DNA of 64,000 nucleotides from Candidatus Poribacteria bacterium (GTDB lineage Bacteria; Poribacteria; WGA-4E; WGA-3G): NCBI GenBank assembly GCA_958295945.1, contig OY282386.1, positions 3,528,204 to 3,592,203 of the forward strand, read 5' to 3'. Shown piece by piece: positions 1 to 9,648 of this stretch (position 1 is its first letter; each line of letters starts with the position of its first letter). The notes under the pieces were generated by a model. It saw only the letters and a program-made list of their open reading frames with translations, ran no database searches and was not told where the DNA came from. The position numbers and the translations under genes were made by a program.

Positions 1-589
1 AATGAATGGCGTACCTATGTGCATATAGAGACATCACTTCCTCACAATTCTTTCATTCATATAATCTGTATTATACCATTTCTAAAATATTGGTGAAGTA
101 TAAAATTATATCTACACTTCCTATCCACGGTAGGTTCGGTTTCCTAACCGCACTACAATGGATGGAAAGAAGTTAATGCCAAGAACTTTACACACCCCTG
201 GACAATTTTATAGTGAACATTGAAAATAATAATACAGATACCTGTAGGAGCGATCTCCGAATCGCGAGTTAACGCAGTGATAATCAAGAATCGGAGTTCG
301 CTCCTACATCTCAAAATGTCTCATTAATTCAAAAGTTTACTATAATTTACCAAATCCCGCAGCCGAGTGTTGTTCGTAGGCGCGCAATTCCTTGTGCCTA
401 TTACATTCGTAGGCGCGTTTTGTATGGACGTTTGCCAGTGATGTTGTATAATATTGGGATCAGACAATTCTTCCGCATTGTAAACCTTCCGCGTCGTAAT
501 CCGTTTCACATAATGTATAGCGAAACCCAACAAGCATTGACAGAATCTCAAATAATACACTACAATCCATTAAAAAAATAAGGAGTAAT
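1..589. other. Repeat-rich intergenic region at left edge
   Basis: No gene is supported here. The stretch holds the end of a GGGTGTGTAAAG-type MITE (about 151-199, reading toward the right), a complete palindromic MITE at 209-344, a copy of the GGTTTCCTAACCG palindrome near 127-150, and copies of the GTAGGCGCG repeat near 374-420. A weak promoter-like pair (TGGACG, 16 bp, TATAAT at 447-452) lies upstream of the outer-membrane-like gene that follows. Confidence 0.6.
209..344. repeat. MITE-like palindromic element (TATAGT ends, GTAGGAGCGATC core)
   Basis: The ends are near-perfect inverted repeats (TATAGTGAAC at the left, GTTTACTATA at the right). The core is a long inverted repeat that begins GTAGGAGCGATCTCCGAATC and closes with its complement ending GCTCCTAC. 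A second copy with TATGGT ends lies at 13217-13353 and a decayed one ends at 18314. TA-type ends suggest an IS630/mariner-like mobiliser; that is inference, and no transposase is present in the window. Confidence 0.7.
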
Positions 590-1219
590 ATGTACACACA
601 AACAACATATCAAGAAAGACACACCAACACAACACTCACTATTATTGGCATGACATTAGTTGTCCTATCTTTTCTCTATGTTCCATCCACTATGGCACTT
701 GAATATGAGGTTGGCACACAAATGGGATCATCCTACATCACGCCTCCCGATCAAGAATCAGATTCCAGAGCAACGCTTTTACAAGCACCATCAGGAGCAG
801 TAGGTGGTATCCCGGCATCAGCCTACATTTCGTTTTTCCCACATAAGTATTTTGCTGTTAGTCCGGAAATCAATTTTAGACGGGTGACAAACAACTACAC
901 ATTTTTGGGTGATAGAAACAACAGGAGCAGAAATGAAATAAATTTAGGCTGTCAACTGACATACTTTCCTTTAAGTCATACGGTGTCTACGCCTTACTTA
1001 TTTGCGAGGATGTCATGGCAAAATAGTTTTGGAACTGAGAACTACGATGATTCCAGCCAACGGATCGGATTAGGTGGTGGTTACCAATGGCGTATTGAAG
1101 ACGATTATTACCTTCGTTTTGGACTGCAGTACCACCGTGCGATGTATGCTAATACGCATCACAACGGATATTCAGCAGTAATAGGACTTGGGGTTCGTTT
1201 AGGTAACGGCAAGAATTAA
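590..1219 (+). CDS. Putative outer-membrane beta-barrel protein
   Basis: 209 residues. The N-terminus carries a hydrophobic segment (about 17-36) ending at an AlaLeu site, consistent with a signal peptide. The rest is made of alternating aromatic/polar strands (for example the YLRFGLQYHRAM and YSAVIGLGVRLG segments near the C-terminus), typical of small OmpA/OmpW-like barrels. A good ribosome site (AAGGAG, 6-7 nt spacing) fixes the ATG at 590. It stands alone between repeat-filled gaps, so the context gives no clue to function. The role is unknown; an envelope structural or adhesin-like role is only a guess. The existence of a real gene is well supported, the barrel call moderately. Confidence 0.65.
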   Translation: MYTQTTYQERHTNTTLTIIGMTLVVLSFLYVPSTMALEYEVGTQMGSSYITPPDQESDSRATLLQAPSGAVGGIPASAYISFFPHKYFAVSPEINFRRVTNNYTFLGDRNNRSRNEINLGCQLTYFPLSHTVSTPYLFARMSWQNSFGTENYDDSSQRIGLGGGYQWRIEDDYYLRFGLQYHRAMYANTHHNGYSAVIGLGVRLGNGKN

Positions 1220-1823
1220 TACTATTTCTAATTAATCGTCTAAATATTACTATACTTTGGACAATTTTCATACGTGAGTTTAGGACAAGAAATTTGTTGG
1301 ACGACATCTGTTACCCAATTCTGACACAATACACAAACGCTCTTTGCTCCAGCGGAGCAATATGTTTATAGCCACAGTATGGAACAACCTCCCCGCTCCA
1401 GATGAAGATTAATTTATTAAACGGGTAATTCTCATTTTCTCAAACCGGGTAGGAGCGGTTTCCTAACCGCTCCGGACTTCACAAGGAAATTACCTGATTT
1501 ATTTCTTAATCCTCATGCGGAGCGGTATGTATGAATTAACACATAGCACTCCGCTGGAGTGCAGCATTTTTCGTGGGGTTCCCCCGATATGGAAAACTCG
1601 CTGAAAATAGTTTCTCCGTTGAAGACTCAACTTCCACTGAACAAAAATTGTCCAAACTACAGTAAATATTAAGAAAAGACACGTTTGTAGTCGCGCATTT
1701 ATGAAGATTAAGAAATAAATGGGGTAATTTGAGTTCAAAGTCCAGCGCGCTTGAAAAGCGCGCCTACGCGTGTGTCTGTTTTGCAATCGTGGTTGAAAAC
1801 CACTCCAACAATGTCTTTTAGTG
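1220..1823. other. Repeat-filled intergenic region
   Basis: This gap contains a full MITE (1402-1516), a second single end of the same family starting at 1701 and joined to a CCAGCGCGCTTG / AAGCGCGCC inverted repeat, and mariner-like end fragments (GTCCAAACTA). The open frames that cross it are composed of repeat sequence and carry no ribosome site, so no gene is called. Confidence 0.6.
1402..1516. repeat. MITE family A, complete copy (ATGAAGATTAA ends)
   Basis: 115 bp with inverted ends ATGAAGATTAATTTATTAA and its near-complement ending TTAATCCTCAT. Inside are GGGTAATT / AATTACC subterminal repeats and a central GGAGCGGTTTCCTAACCGCTCC-type palindrome. It is nearly identical to the copy at 4120-4234 and to the inverted copy at 55871-55985. 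A longer 149-bp relative is at 4864-5012. Single ends sit at 1701, 13709 and 56059-56102. Confidence 0.85.
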
Positions 1824-3692
1824 CTACTTTCTGTTGCGTGAGGAACCGATGCCTGCGGGGGCATCTGTTCTGCCGGTTGCATGGAGTACGGCACCTGTTC
1901 CAATGGTGGCGAACTGTTCAAGACTGAGTAATAGATATGCTGTGCTGTCTATACCGTGATGGTCGCCTTTAATGGCTTCGTCGTCCTTGTCGGTGTATGT
2001 TACGTTATCATCGTAGACACAACTCAATAACTCATCGGTGACATCTAAGGGACGGAATTCTTGCCGCAAATTCTCGTCTGGTGAATGTACAAGTCTGTTC
2101 CGAAAGAAGAAGATTGCAGGTTTTCCTGTTTCGTCTACCTTCAGACGTTGTTTGATCGCATCAATTTGGGCAATTCTTGATTTTTTTGGCTCCTTGACGG
2201 TAAATCGGGCACGTCTGAGATGCTCAACGCCATCCTGATCTGCACTGTCTACGGCTGCATACCGAATGTAGTCTTCATCTTCAGTATTTTCCTCTATCAT
2301 CTCTATCAGATCGGTTCTTGTGAGACCTGTTTTGTAGATTTCTTTGTATGCATAGAGACGATCATCGGGTGATTCTGCCCACCAAATACAACTTGATGGA
2401 TTACGGTAACCCCAGTCAATGCTGAGATAACGATTCCAATTTTCGTCAAGATCAATGCTGTCAATGATATGTACATCTGGTGTAAAAGTATCAAATACGA
2501 GACCTTCCGCGGATTCCCATTTGCCTTCATAGCCGCGTTTATAGCGTAATCCTTCAAGATTTTGTAGTCTTGAAACGCGTCGTTGACCGATTTCTGTTAT
2601 CTCTCCTGTTTCTTGATTGTAGATTTCAGGATTATCTTTGAAGGACAACTCAAAATATTCGATTTTTCCGCTTTTTGTTTGATGGCGTATCCAATGGTTC
2701 GGATTGCTTGGATTACAATCTGCGACAAGAAATGCGATTGGCAATGTACCTGCACGTTCTGAGACGCGAGCGGTGACTTCTAACCAACTGTCAAATGTGA
2801 CTAATTCTGCTTGATTGACGAATGCTGCATCAAAATGATCAGATAGTAAGTTACTCGGATTGTCTAATCCGTTCATGTAGATGCGGGACCCGTTCCAGTA
2901 TTCAAAAAAGAGGGGTTGTTGACCGCCGTATTTGACTATTTGGGTTGGGTTTTTATCTGTCAGACTGGTCGGACGGAATTTGAGATATTTTTCATACGTT
3001 GGAATGATGTTTTTATAGATTCGGTTGAGTACTTTGTGGATAAATGTGAGTCTTGCACCTGGATATTTCCGTGCTAACATGTCTATGTATGCGACGCAGC
3101 TATAGGTTTTGCCTGCGTCATAGGTGCCACCCGCTATTTTGATGGGGGCATGAGATTTGAAGAAATCGCACATTTTGGCATGCGGACGAAATCCATCATC
3201 ATCATTGTATTTGATGATGGGTGTTGGTGCAACTACTGTTATGTTACTGATGAGCTTCTTTGGCTCATCGTGGACAGGCAGATTCTCCTCAATTTCCTTT
3301 ATATCGGAATGTAGATGTGCCATTTCAGGTGCATTTTCATCGGGTTGGACATCTTGTTCAATAACTTGTGCTTGGACATTTTGCTCGGAATTGTCGTCTT
3401 TTTTCTCTGCTTTATCGTGTTCCGATTTAGCAATTCCTGCATGGGTGTCGTAACCTTGTCGTTCGATTCTTTCGCGTTTTATCATAGCGATTTTCGAGTG
3501 AACATGTTTGTTTTGTCCACTGATGCATTGTAGAATAGTTTTGAGTCTTTCAGGGTCTCCATTTCCTTGTTTGAATTCTTGGTATTCAATATAGAGATCA
3601 TCCTGCAACTCATTATGGAATTTTTGTTCAGTTTCAAACAAACCTGACTTTTCTGTATTCTCAATGTTGGGGTTTTGGTTTATGTTTTTCAT
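1824..3692 (-). CDS. Phage-type terminase large subunit (orphan)
   Basis: 622 residues. After a charged, low-complexity N-terminal region (about 1-150) comes an ATPase core with a Walker A-like GGTYDAGKTYS at 188-198. A C-terminal RNase H-like nuclease half follows, with an SIDWGYRNPSS strand, a DSADQD strand and an HHGIDSTAYLLLS segment supplying acidic residues. This order matches PBSX/Terminase_6-type large subunits, which cut and package phage DNA. No portal, small terminase, capsid or integrase lies nearby, and both flanks are MITE-filled, so it looks like a prophage relic or domesticated gene. The frame is intact over the full length expected for a terminase plus an extension. No ribosome site is visible; a TATAAT hexamer ends about 10 nt before the ATG, so a nearly leaderless transcript is possible. 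Confidence 0.75.
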   Translation of the reverse strand: MKNINQNPNIENTEKSGLFETEQKFHNELQDDLYIEYQEFKQGNGDPERLKTILQCISGQNKHVHSKIAMIKRERIERQGYDTHAGIAKSEHDKAEKKDDNSEQNVQAQVIEQDVQPDENAPEMAHLHSDIKEIEENLPVHDEPKKLISNITVVAPTPIIKYNDDDGFRPHAKMCDFFKSHAPIKIAGGTYDAGKTYSCVAYIDMLARKYPGARLTFIHKVLNRIYKNIIPTYEKYLKFRPTSLTDKNPTQIVKYGGQQPLFFEYWNGSRIYMNGLDNPSNLLSDHFDAAFVNQAELVTFDSWLEVTARVSERAGTLPIAFLVADCNPSNPNHWIRHQTKSGKIEYFELSFKDNPEIYNQETGEITEIGQRRVSRLQNLEGLRYKRGYEGKWESAEGLVFDTFTPDVHIIDSIDLDENWNRYLSIDWGYRNPSSCIWWAESPDDRLYAYKEIYKTGLTRTDLIEMIEENTEDEDYIRYAAVDSADQDGVEHLRRARFTVKEPKKSRIAQIDAIKQRLKVDETGKPAIFFFRNRLVHSPDENLRQEFRPLDVTDELLSCVYDDNVTYTDKDDEAIKGDHHGIDSTAYLLLSLEQFATIGTGAVLHATGRTDAPAGIGSSRNRK

Positions 3693-4370
3693 AATACTGA
3701 GTATTATAACCTTTGGTAATATTGGATTGTAGTTTTTGTGGAGGTTGGAACAATGGATTCATAATAGGTTTTGGGTGGGATTTTCTGAATCAAGGATTTG
3801 CGCGGATGTCTCGGATTACGCGGAGAATGTAAGAACGGCACGCGGCGCGTGCCGTCTCTTACATTGTAGGAGTGGTTTTCAACCACGATTTTAAAGGACG
3901 CGGGCTCGGAGTCGCGCAATTCATTGCGCCTCTTACATTCATAGTAGTAGCCACGCGCCGCGTGCCGTTCTCACATTGTAGGAGCGATCTCCGAATCGCG
4001 ATTTCTTCAGCACCAGCGGTGCGAAAGGTGTCCAGCAGCACATCGTGAACATACAATCTATAGCCCCAGCGGTGCGAAAGGTGTCCAGCACATCGTGAAC
4101 AAATCATTTATAGCCCCAGATGAAGATTAATTTATTAAACGGGTAATTCTCATTTTCTCAAACCGGGTAGGAGCGGTTTCCTAACCGATCCGGACTTCTC
4201 AAGGAAATTACCTGATTTATTTCTTAATCCTCATGAGGGGCGACAGGTGTCCCATTCAAGAAATAGGAATGATGACTGTGATTCTCCTTGTCCAGACTAT
4301 TATTCAAGTCCTCAAAAACTGTCCAAACTATAGTTAAAATAAAAAAAATGTCATAAATGTAAAAATATAC
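3693..4370. other. Repeat-rich intergenic region
   Basis: No gene supported. It contains GTAGGAGTGGTTTTCAACCACG and GTAGGAGCGATCTCCGAATC-type palindromes (about 3867-4000). A duplicated block follows (CAGCGGTGCGAAAGGTGTCC occurring at about 4014 and 4068, each followed by CACATCGTGAAC). A complete family A MITE is at 4120-4234 and a mariner-like end (GTCCAAACTATAGT) lies near 4321. Confidence 0.6.
4120..4234. repeat. MITE family A, complete copy
   Basis: 115 bp, almost base-for-base the same as 1402-1516, including the central GGTTTCCTAACCG palindrome. The two copies differ at only a few positions, implying recent spread or gene conversion. Confidence 0.85.
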
Positions 4371-4399
4371 TTGACTTACGTTATTTTACGGGTTATAAT
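4371..4399 (+). promoter_or_regulatory. Strong sigma70-type promoter
   Basis: TTGACT at 4371-4376, a 17-bp spacer and a perfect TATAAT at 4394-4399. Transcription would start near 4406, about 30 nt upstream of the ATG at 4437. This is among the best promoter matches in the window, yet what it drives is unclear. Confidence 0.6.
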
Positions 4400-4436
4400 A
4401 CATGTCACATAAACCTTGACATCAAGACAGTGAATT

Positions 4437-4874
4437 ATGAAAACAAAACATCTTATGCAAAGAATAAAGATTATGCTACAAGCAATCTATCCGTTACATA
4501 GAAACACATTTCAAAAAAACACCGAGTCCGTATGCAGTGTGCAACTTTTGACATTAAATACATTCTATTCTGCAAACGTAAAATGCTGGACAAGTGTCAT
4601 TCTCGGTCAACCGATTTCACGCGACAAAAGACGAATAGTGAAAGTGTACAAATTAAAAAATTTTTATTTTTTTATAAATCCCATACCAACCCTGATACAG
4701 ACTGCTCTAAAAGCACTTAAAAAAACTGTACAGATGTACGAAATAATGTCCAATTTCTGTACACTTTTGATAACGGAAAATTCTATGAAATTAGCAGTAA
4801 TTCACAGAGAGTGCATTGTCAATGACACGCGCAATTCATTTTTATTAGTGACCTCAGTCCCTAATGAAGATTAA
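4437..4874 (+). CDS. Doubtful hypothetical protein behind a strong promoter
   Basis: 145 codons starting about 30 nt after the predicted transcription start. There is no Shine-Dalgarno sequence, the composition is lysine/asparagine/threonine-rich without a recognisable domain, and the frame ends inside a family A MITE (from 4864). A second open frame overlaps it in another phase, so coding potential is weak. The transcribed product could instead be a noncoding RNA or the remains of a gene interrupted by the MITE. Listed because the promoter is good, not because the protein is convincing. Confidence 0.25.
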   Translation: MKTKHLMQRIKIMLQAIYPLHRNTFQKNTESVCSVQLLTLNTFYSANVKCWTSVILGQPISRDKRRIVKVYKLKNFYFFINPIPTLIQTALKALKKTVQMYEIMSNFCTLLITENSMKLAVIHRECIVNDTRNSFLLVTSVPNED

Positions 4875-5012
4875 TTTATTAAACGGGTAATCTTAATCAC
4901 CCCAAACCCCGTAGGCGGGGAATGCCAAAAGGCATTCATACCGTTGATTTGGTGCTTTGTAAGCGCGCTGGACTTTGAAATCAAATTACCCAATTTATTT
5001 CTTAATCTTCAT
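4864..5012. repeat. MITE family A, long copy inserted into another repeat
   Basis: 149 bp with ATGAAGATTAATTTATTAA and TTTATTTCTTAATCTTCAT ends. The left flank ends AGTCCCTA and the right flank begins ACGGGACT. Removing the element rejoins AGTCCCTACGGGACT, the palindrome typical of the GTCCCGTAGGGAC repeat family, so this copy clearly inserted into that repeat. Confidence 0.8.
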
Positions 5013-5150
5013 ACGGGACTAAAAGCTGTGATGACGGCGTTTAGCTATAAACATCCCGTCCCTACGGGACTAAAGAAAGTTATCGCCATACAAATAAATC
5101 CTTAAATTGACCCCTGAGGTTAGGAAATCGCACCTACCGTCTTGGGCATT
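5013..5150 (-). repeat. GTCCCGTAGGGACG repeat family (copy 1)
   Basis: This block is the reverse complement of 13501-13660. Both contain two GTCCCGTAGGGACG palindromes, a TTTATAGCTAAACGCCGT stretch and the phrase GTCAATTTAAGGATTTATTT. A shorter relative is at about 56103-56165. Function unknown; it reads as an interspersed repeat about 140-160 bp long. Confidence 0.75.
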
Positions 5151-5271
5151 TAGCATTTGTGAAAAAGACACCATTTGGTGTTTTCTCAGACAAGAATATT
5201 GAAGGATTCCTAACCGAGAGAAATACAAAACTTTTAATAATTGAATGCTTCTGACTTACACGCAAATCAAA

Positions 5272-5300
5272 TGGACATATTGGCAATCACGTAGTATAAT
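5272..5300 (+). promoter_or_regulatory. Promoter of metH
   Basis: TGGACA at 5272-5277, a 17-bp spacer and TATAAT at 5295-5300, giving a start near 5307 and a leader of about 28 nt before the ATG at 5335. It lies inside the in-frame extension that begins at 5245, which argues against that upstream start. No cobalamin or SAM riboswitch was recognised in the leader, which is too short for one. Confidence 0.6.
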
Positions 5301-5334
5301 ATTGAAGCAAATTACCAAGAAAATTGGGGAAAAC

Positions 5335-8300
5335 ATGATAGATGCTGAACGGATGCAACACCTTAAAAAACTACTAAATGAACGCATATTAGTCCTTGAT
5401 GGCGCAATGGGTTCTCTTATACAAACCTATAGACTCACAGAAGAGGACTTCCGCGGAACACAATTTGCCGACCATTCCCATGAACTCAAAGGCTATAACG
5501 ACCTACTATCTATCACACAACCCCAGATTATAAGAGAAATACATTCAAATTACTGCCAAGCAGGATCAGACATCATAGAGACGAACACCTTCACCAGCAC
5601 ATCCGTTTCTATGGCAGACTACCAACTCCAAGATGAATCATATCAAATAAACTACGCGGCAGCACAAATTGCACGGGAAGCCGCTGATGAATATACCACA
5701 CACCATAAACCGCGTTTCGTTGCTGGCAGTATTGGACCAACAAACCGCAGCTGCTCCATCTCACCTGATGTCAATGACCCAGGATATAGGAACATTACAT
5801 TTTCAGAACTCGTGGATTCCTATACAACACAAGTTGAAGGATTGATTGACGGTGGCGTGGATATTCTCCTCGTTGAAACCGTGATGGATACGCTCAATTG
5901 CAAAGCAGCTCTTTATGCTATTCAAACGCTTTTTGAACAACGAGAAATCAACATGCCAATTATCGTGTCATCAGACAGAAGTGGTGGTGGTGGACGTAAT
6001 TTATCGGGGCAAACTGTTGAAGCATTTTTGAACTCTATCAGACATGTGAATCTACTTGCAGTGGGACTAAACTGTGGATTTGGGGCAAAACAGATACGTC
6101 CCTTCTTAGTTGAAATGTCAAAACTTGCCGACATTCCTATCATCTGCTATCCCAATGCTGGACTTCCAAACGAACTCGGACATTACACACAGACACCTCA
6201 AGAAATGGGAAATTGGATACACGAATTCGCACAGAACGGATTTGTCAATATCGTTGGCGGCTGCTGTGGTAGTCAGCCGGAGCACATTGAAGCCATTGTC
6301 AAAGCTGCTGCAGAGCATCCTCCCCGACAACCAGTACCTCAAAAACGCGCATGCAGATTGAGCGGGTTAGAAGCATTTAACATCACATCAGAATCTCTCT
6401 TCGTCAACGTCGGTGAACGAACAAATATCTCAGGTTCAAGACGGTTCGCAACACTTATCAAGAATGAAGACTATGAAACTGCATTAGAAGTGGCACGCGA
6501 TCAGGTAGAAAACGGCGCACAAGTCATTGACATCAACATGGATGAAGGGCTGTTAGATTCTAAAGGTGCCATGGTAAAGTTCTTAAATCTTATCGCTGCT
6601 GAACCAGATATCAGTCGGGTGCCTATTATGATAGATTCCAGCAAATGGGAAGTCATTGAGGCAGGTCTACAATGCGTTCAAGGCAAGGGAGTTGTCAACT
6701 CAATCTACCTAAAAGAGGGTGAAACTGATTTCTTAGAGAAGGCACGACTTATCAGGAAATACGGGGCAGCGGCCATTGTGATGGCTTTTGATGAACAAGG
6801 ACAAGCAGATACCCTTAAACGAAAAGTTGAAATTTGCTCAAGAGCTTATAATCTATTGACTAAAGAAGTTGGATTTCCACCAGAAGATATTATATTTGAT
6901 CCAAATATCTTAACAGTCGGAACGGGTATTCCTGAACACAACGAATTCGCAGTCGCATTTATTGAAGCTTGTAAAGAGATCAAAAAGACGTGTAAGCATG
7001 TCATGGTAAGTGGTGGTGTTAGCAACATCTCATTTGCATTTCGTGGAAATGATACCGTTCGGGAAGCCATGCATGCAGCATTTCTTTACCATGCTATCAA
7101 AGCTGGTTTAGACATGGGTATTGTCAACGCTGGACAGCTCGCTGTTTATGATGATCTCCCGAAGCAACTATTAGAGGCAGTTGAGGATGTACTTTTCAAT
7201 AGACGTGAAGATGCAACGGATAGGCTGCTTGAACTTGCAAAATCCCATAAAGGCAAAAGTAAGAGAAAGCGCGTAAACAAAGAATGGCGAAAACTGCCTG
7301 TTGAACAACGCATCAGTCACGCACTTGTTGAAGGTATCATTGAGCACATTGAACCAGATACTGAAGAAGCACGACTCAAATTTGAACGTCCAATACAGGT
7401 AATTGAAGGCCCATTGATGGATGGAATGGATCGTGTCGGGGAACTCTTCGGTGATGGCAAGATGTTCCTACCGCAAGTCATCAAAAGCGCACAGGTTATG
7501 AAGAAGGCTGTGGCACATCTCATCCCATATATTGAACAAGAACAAGCAGATGGCGAAATCAGATCCAGAGGCAAGATCGTCATGGCAACTGTCAAAGGCG
7601 ACGTACATGACATAGGCAAGAATATCGTTGGTGTCGTACTCGGCTGCAACAATTACGATGTCATAGACTTAGGTGTAATGGTATCTGCGGAAGACATTTT
7701 AGATACAGCACGCAATGAGAATGCTGATATCATAGGATTAAGCGGACTTATCACACCATCATTAGATGAAATGGTGCATGTCGCAAAAGAAATGGAGCGA
7801 GAAGGTCTCCGCATCCCACTTCTCATCGGGGGTGCAACGACCTCAAAAGTTCATACCGCTATTCAGATTGAACCCGCCTACGATGGACCAACTATTCACG
7901 TCAAAGATGCTTCACGGAGCGTAGGTGTTGTTAGCAACCTTTTGAACACTGAAAACCATAAAAACTTTGTTGATCAGACCCGCATAGAATATGATGGAAT
8001 TCGTAAAAACCGGGCAAAAAGTCGCCAGAAAACGAAATTATTACCTTTTAGTATTGCTCAACAACGTAAGTTGTCACTTGACTGGAACAACTATCTGCCA
8101 CCAAAACCAAATATGATAGGTGTAAAGGTTTTTGACGATTACCCATTAGATGAACTTGTTGATTATATTGACTGGACACCTTTTTTTATCACATGGGAAA
8201 TGACAGGCAAATATCCAAATATATTTGATAATCCAAAAATTGGAAAAAAGGCAAGAGAACTCTTTGAGGATGGCAAAAAACTCCTACATAAAATCGTTGA

Positions 8301-9009
8301 ACAGAACAAGTTTCGTGCGAATGCAGTGATCGGAATCTTTCCTGCAAATAGTGTTGGCGATGATACGCATATATATGCTGACGAAAATAGATCAGAGGTG
8401 ATTGCGACAATACACCATCTACGTCAGCAAACAGAACAGCCATTTACACGACCTAATCTATGTTTGAACGACTTTATTGCACCAAGGGATAAATCTCTTC
8501 CCGATTATATCGGTGCTTTTGCTGTAACTACAGGTATCGGTGTCCCTGAACTCTGTGCAGAGTTTGAAAAACAACACGATGACTATAACAGCATTATGAC
8601 AAAAGCATTGGCGGACAGGTTAGCAGAGGCGTTTGCGGAATGTATGCATCAACACGTCAGAACTTCACTATGGGGGTATGCGACCGACGAATCGTTTGAC
8701 AACAATGCGTTGATTTCAGAAAAGTATCAGGGAATACGACCAGCTCCCGGATATCCCGCCTGTCCAGACCATAACCAAAAACGGGTTTTGTTTGATATAA
8801 TGGATGCTACAAAAAATACTGGGATTTCTTTGACTGAAAGTCTCGCGATGTTTCCAGCAGCATCTGTTAGCGGATGGTATTTTTCTCATCCTGATGCTCG
8901 TTATTTCAGCATTGCCAGAATCGGAGATGACCAAGTAAAAAGTTATGCTGAACGTACTAGCATGGACATTGACACCGCAAAACGTTGGCTAAGACCATTA
9001 CTCACGTAG
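5335..9009 (+). CDS. metH: Cobalamin-dependent methionine synthase
   Basis: 1224 residues, colinear with E. coli MetH (1227). It transfers the methyl group of 5-methyl-tetrahydrofolate to homocysteine through cob(I)alamin. Four modules follow in order. The homocysteine domain has zinc ligands Cys247 (GLNCGFG) and Cys310/Cys311 (GGCCG). The pterin domain includes [14 protein letters not shown]. The cap and B12 domain has Asp756-x-His758-x-x-Gly, the histidine that ligates cobalt. The C-terminal reactivation domain has [12 protein letters not shown] and a [14 protein letters not shown] segment for S-adenosylmethionine. Start chosen at 5335 because a promoter occupies the upstream in-frame stretch and GGGGAAA precedes the ATG. 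It stands alone; a second methyl-transfer system occurs at 59.5-63.2 kb. Confidence 0.97.
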   Translation: MIDAERMQHLKKLLNERILVLDGAMGSLIQTYRLTEEDFRGTQFADHSHELKGYNDLLSITQPQIIREIHSNYCQAGSDIIETNTFTSTSVSMADYQLQDESYQINYAAAQIAREAADEYTTHHKPRFVAGSIGPTNRSCSISPDVNDPGYRNITFSELVDSYTTQVEGLIDGGVDILLVETVMDTLNCKAALYAIQTLFEQREINMPIIVSSDRSGGGGRNLSGQTVEAFLNSIRHVNLLAVGLNCGFGAKQIRPFLVEMSKLADIPIICYPNAGLPNELGHYTQTPQEMGNWIHEFAQNGFVNIVGGCCGSQPEHIEAIVKAAAEHPPRQPVPQKRACRLSGLEAFNITSESLFVNVGERTNISGSRRFATLIKNEDYETALEVARDQVENGAQVIDINMDEGLLDSKGAMVKFLNLIAAEPDISRVPIMIDSSKWEVIEAGLQCVQGKGVVNSIYLKEGETDFLEKARLIRKYGAAAIVMAFDEQGQADTLKRKVEICSRAYNLLTKEVGFPPEDIIFDPNILTVGTGIPEHNEFAVAFIEACKEIKKTCKHVMVSGGVSNISFAFRGNDTVREAMHAAFLYHAIKAGLDMGIVNAGQLAVYDDLPKQLLEAVEDVLFNRREDATDRLLELAKSHKGKSKRKRVNKEWRKLPVEQRISHALVEGIIEHIEPDTEEARLKFERPIQVIEGPLMDGMDRVGELFGDGKMFLPQVIKSAQVMKKAVAHLIPYIEQEQADGEIRSRGKIVMATVKGDVHDIGKNIVGVVLGCNNYDVIDLGVMVSAEDILDTARNENADIIGLSGLITPSLDEMVHVAKEMEREGLRIPLLIGGATTSKVHTAIQIEPAYDGPTIHVKDASRSVGVVSNLLNTENHKNFVDQTRIEYDGIRKNRAKSRQKTKLLPFSIAQQRKLSLDWNNYLPPKPNMIGVKVFDDYPLDELVDYIDWTPFFITWEMTGKYPNIFDNPKIGKKARELFEDGKKLLHKIVEQNKFRANAVIGIFPANSVGDDTHIYADENRSEVIATIHHLRQQTEQPFTRPNLCLNDFIAPRDKSLPDYIGAFAVTTGIGVPELCAEFEKQHDDYNSIMTKALADRLAEAFAECMHQHVRTSLWGYATDESFDNNALISEKYQGIRPAPGYPACPDHNQKRVLFDIMDATKNTGISLTESLAMFPAASVSGWYFSHPDARYFSIARIGDDQVKSYAERTSMDIDTAKRWLRPLLT

Positions 9010-9037
9010 GATTTTCTTCAGGACTTATGCCAAAATT

Positions 9038-9064
9038 GTAGGCGCGCTTTGCCAGCGCGCCTAC
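9038..9064. terminator. GC-rich hairpin after metH
   Basis: GTAGGCGCGCT, a 5-nt loop, then AGCGCGCCTAC: a perfect 11-bp stem 28 nt after the metH stop. There is no T tract, and the same palindrome type occurs elsewhere as an interspersed repeat, so any terminator role is secondary. Confidence 0.4.
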
Positions 9065-9104
9065 GAAATTTGAATAAAATCGGTTTTCAACGTCTTATTT
9101 TTAC

Positions 9105-9461
9105 CTACTGCTTATGCAAACCTAAAAGGTTACCGCTCGGATCAAGAAACCATGCAAATGAACCCATGCCACCCGGAATTTCAGTTGGTGGAATGACAAT
9201 CTTACCACCATTACTCTCAACCTTTGCCACCGATGCTTCAAGGTCATCTACGGAAATATAAAATGTTACGTGATTCTGAGAAGGCATATCATCAGTTGTA
9301 GGGAAAATAATACCTTGAATCCCTTCTTCTGAACCTGTATTACACATATGAACATTGTTATTCTCTGGTGAAATCTCCCAATCAAAAAGTGAACTGTAGA
9401 ACTCACATAATTCTTCGCCATTCTTACCAGCAATCTCAAAAAACATGACTGGATTACCCAT
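9105..9461 (-). CDS. VOC-superfamily (glyoxalase/bleomycin-resistance-like) protein 1
   Basis: 118 residues, one of four tandem paralogues sharing the start MGNPVxxFEIAGK, a VDDLEASVAKVESNGGKIVxPP centre and an FLDPSGNxxGL end. This is the layout of small vicinal-oxygen-chelate proteins of the antibiotic-resistance/YdeN-like type. Many members lack known activity; the metal ligands expected of true glyoxalase I are not obvious here. A strong ribosome site (AAAGGAG) precedes the ATG. It is separated from the next paralogue by a MITE at 9488-9620. Substrate unknown. Confidence 0.8.
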   Translation of the reverse strand: MGNPVMFFEIAGKNGEELCEFYSSLFDWEISPENNNVHMCNTGSEEGIQGIIFPTTDDMPSQNHVTFYISVDDLEASVAKVESNGGKIVIPPTEIPGGMGSFAWFLDPSGNLLGLHKQ

Positions 9462-9487
9462 CTTTATTTTCTCCTTTGTTATTCATT

Positions 9488-9620
9488 CAGGACTTACGCA
9501 TTCCCCCTTGATAAGGGGGGTAGGGGGGTTAAATAGTGCAATATTTCAGTGTTTTTGGTCTTTTTAACCCCCTAAATCCCCCTTATCAAGGAGACTTTAA
9601 GAGAAACTGCGTAAGTCCTG
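9488..9620. repeat. MITE family B (CAGGACTTACGCA ends)
   Basis: 133 bp with a perfect 13-bp terminal inverted repeat, CAGGACTTACGCA and TGCGTAAGTCCTG. Inside are CCCCCTTGATAAGGGGG and its complement, separated by about 60 bp, so the whole transcript would fold on itself. A second, end-truncated copy is at 50131-50252, and a lone degenerate end (CAGGACTTATGC) lies just after metH near 9018. Confidence 0.85.
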
Positions 9621-9648
9621 TCATTTATATATTCTTATCAATACTTAT

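Noticed and set aside
1499-1921. 140-codon frame on the minus strand
   Set aside because: It runs through a MITE and other repeats and overlaps the end of the terminase gene in another phase.
1824-3692. Intact prophage
   Set aside because: Only a terminase is present; no other phage gene was recognised within the window.
5245-5334. N-terminal extension of methionine synthase
   Set aside because: A promoter (TGGACA-17-TATAAT) lies inside it, the protein from 5335 aligns residue for residue with known MetH, and the extension has no ribosome site.
5013-5334. Cobalamin or SAM riboswitch upstream of metH
   Set aside because: The interval is an interspersed repeat also found at 13.5 kb, and the transcript leader predicted from the promoter is only about 28 nt.
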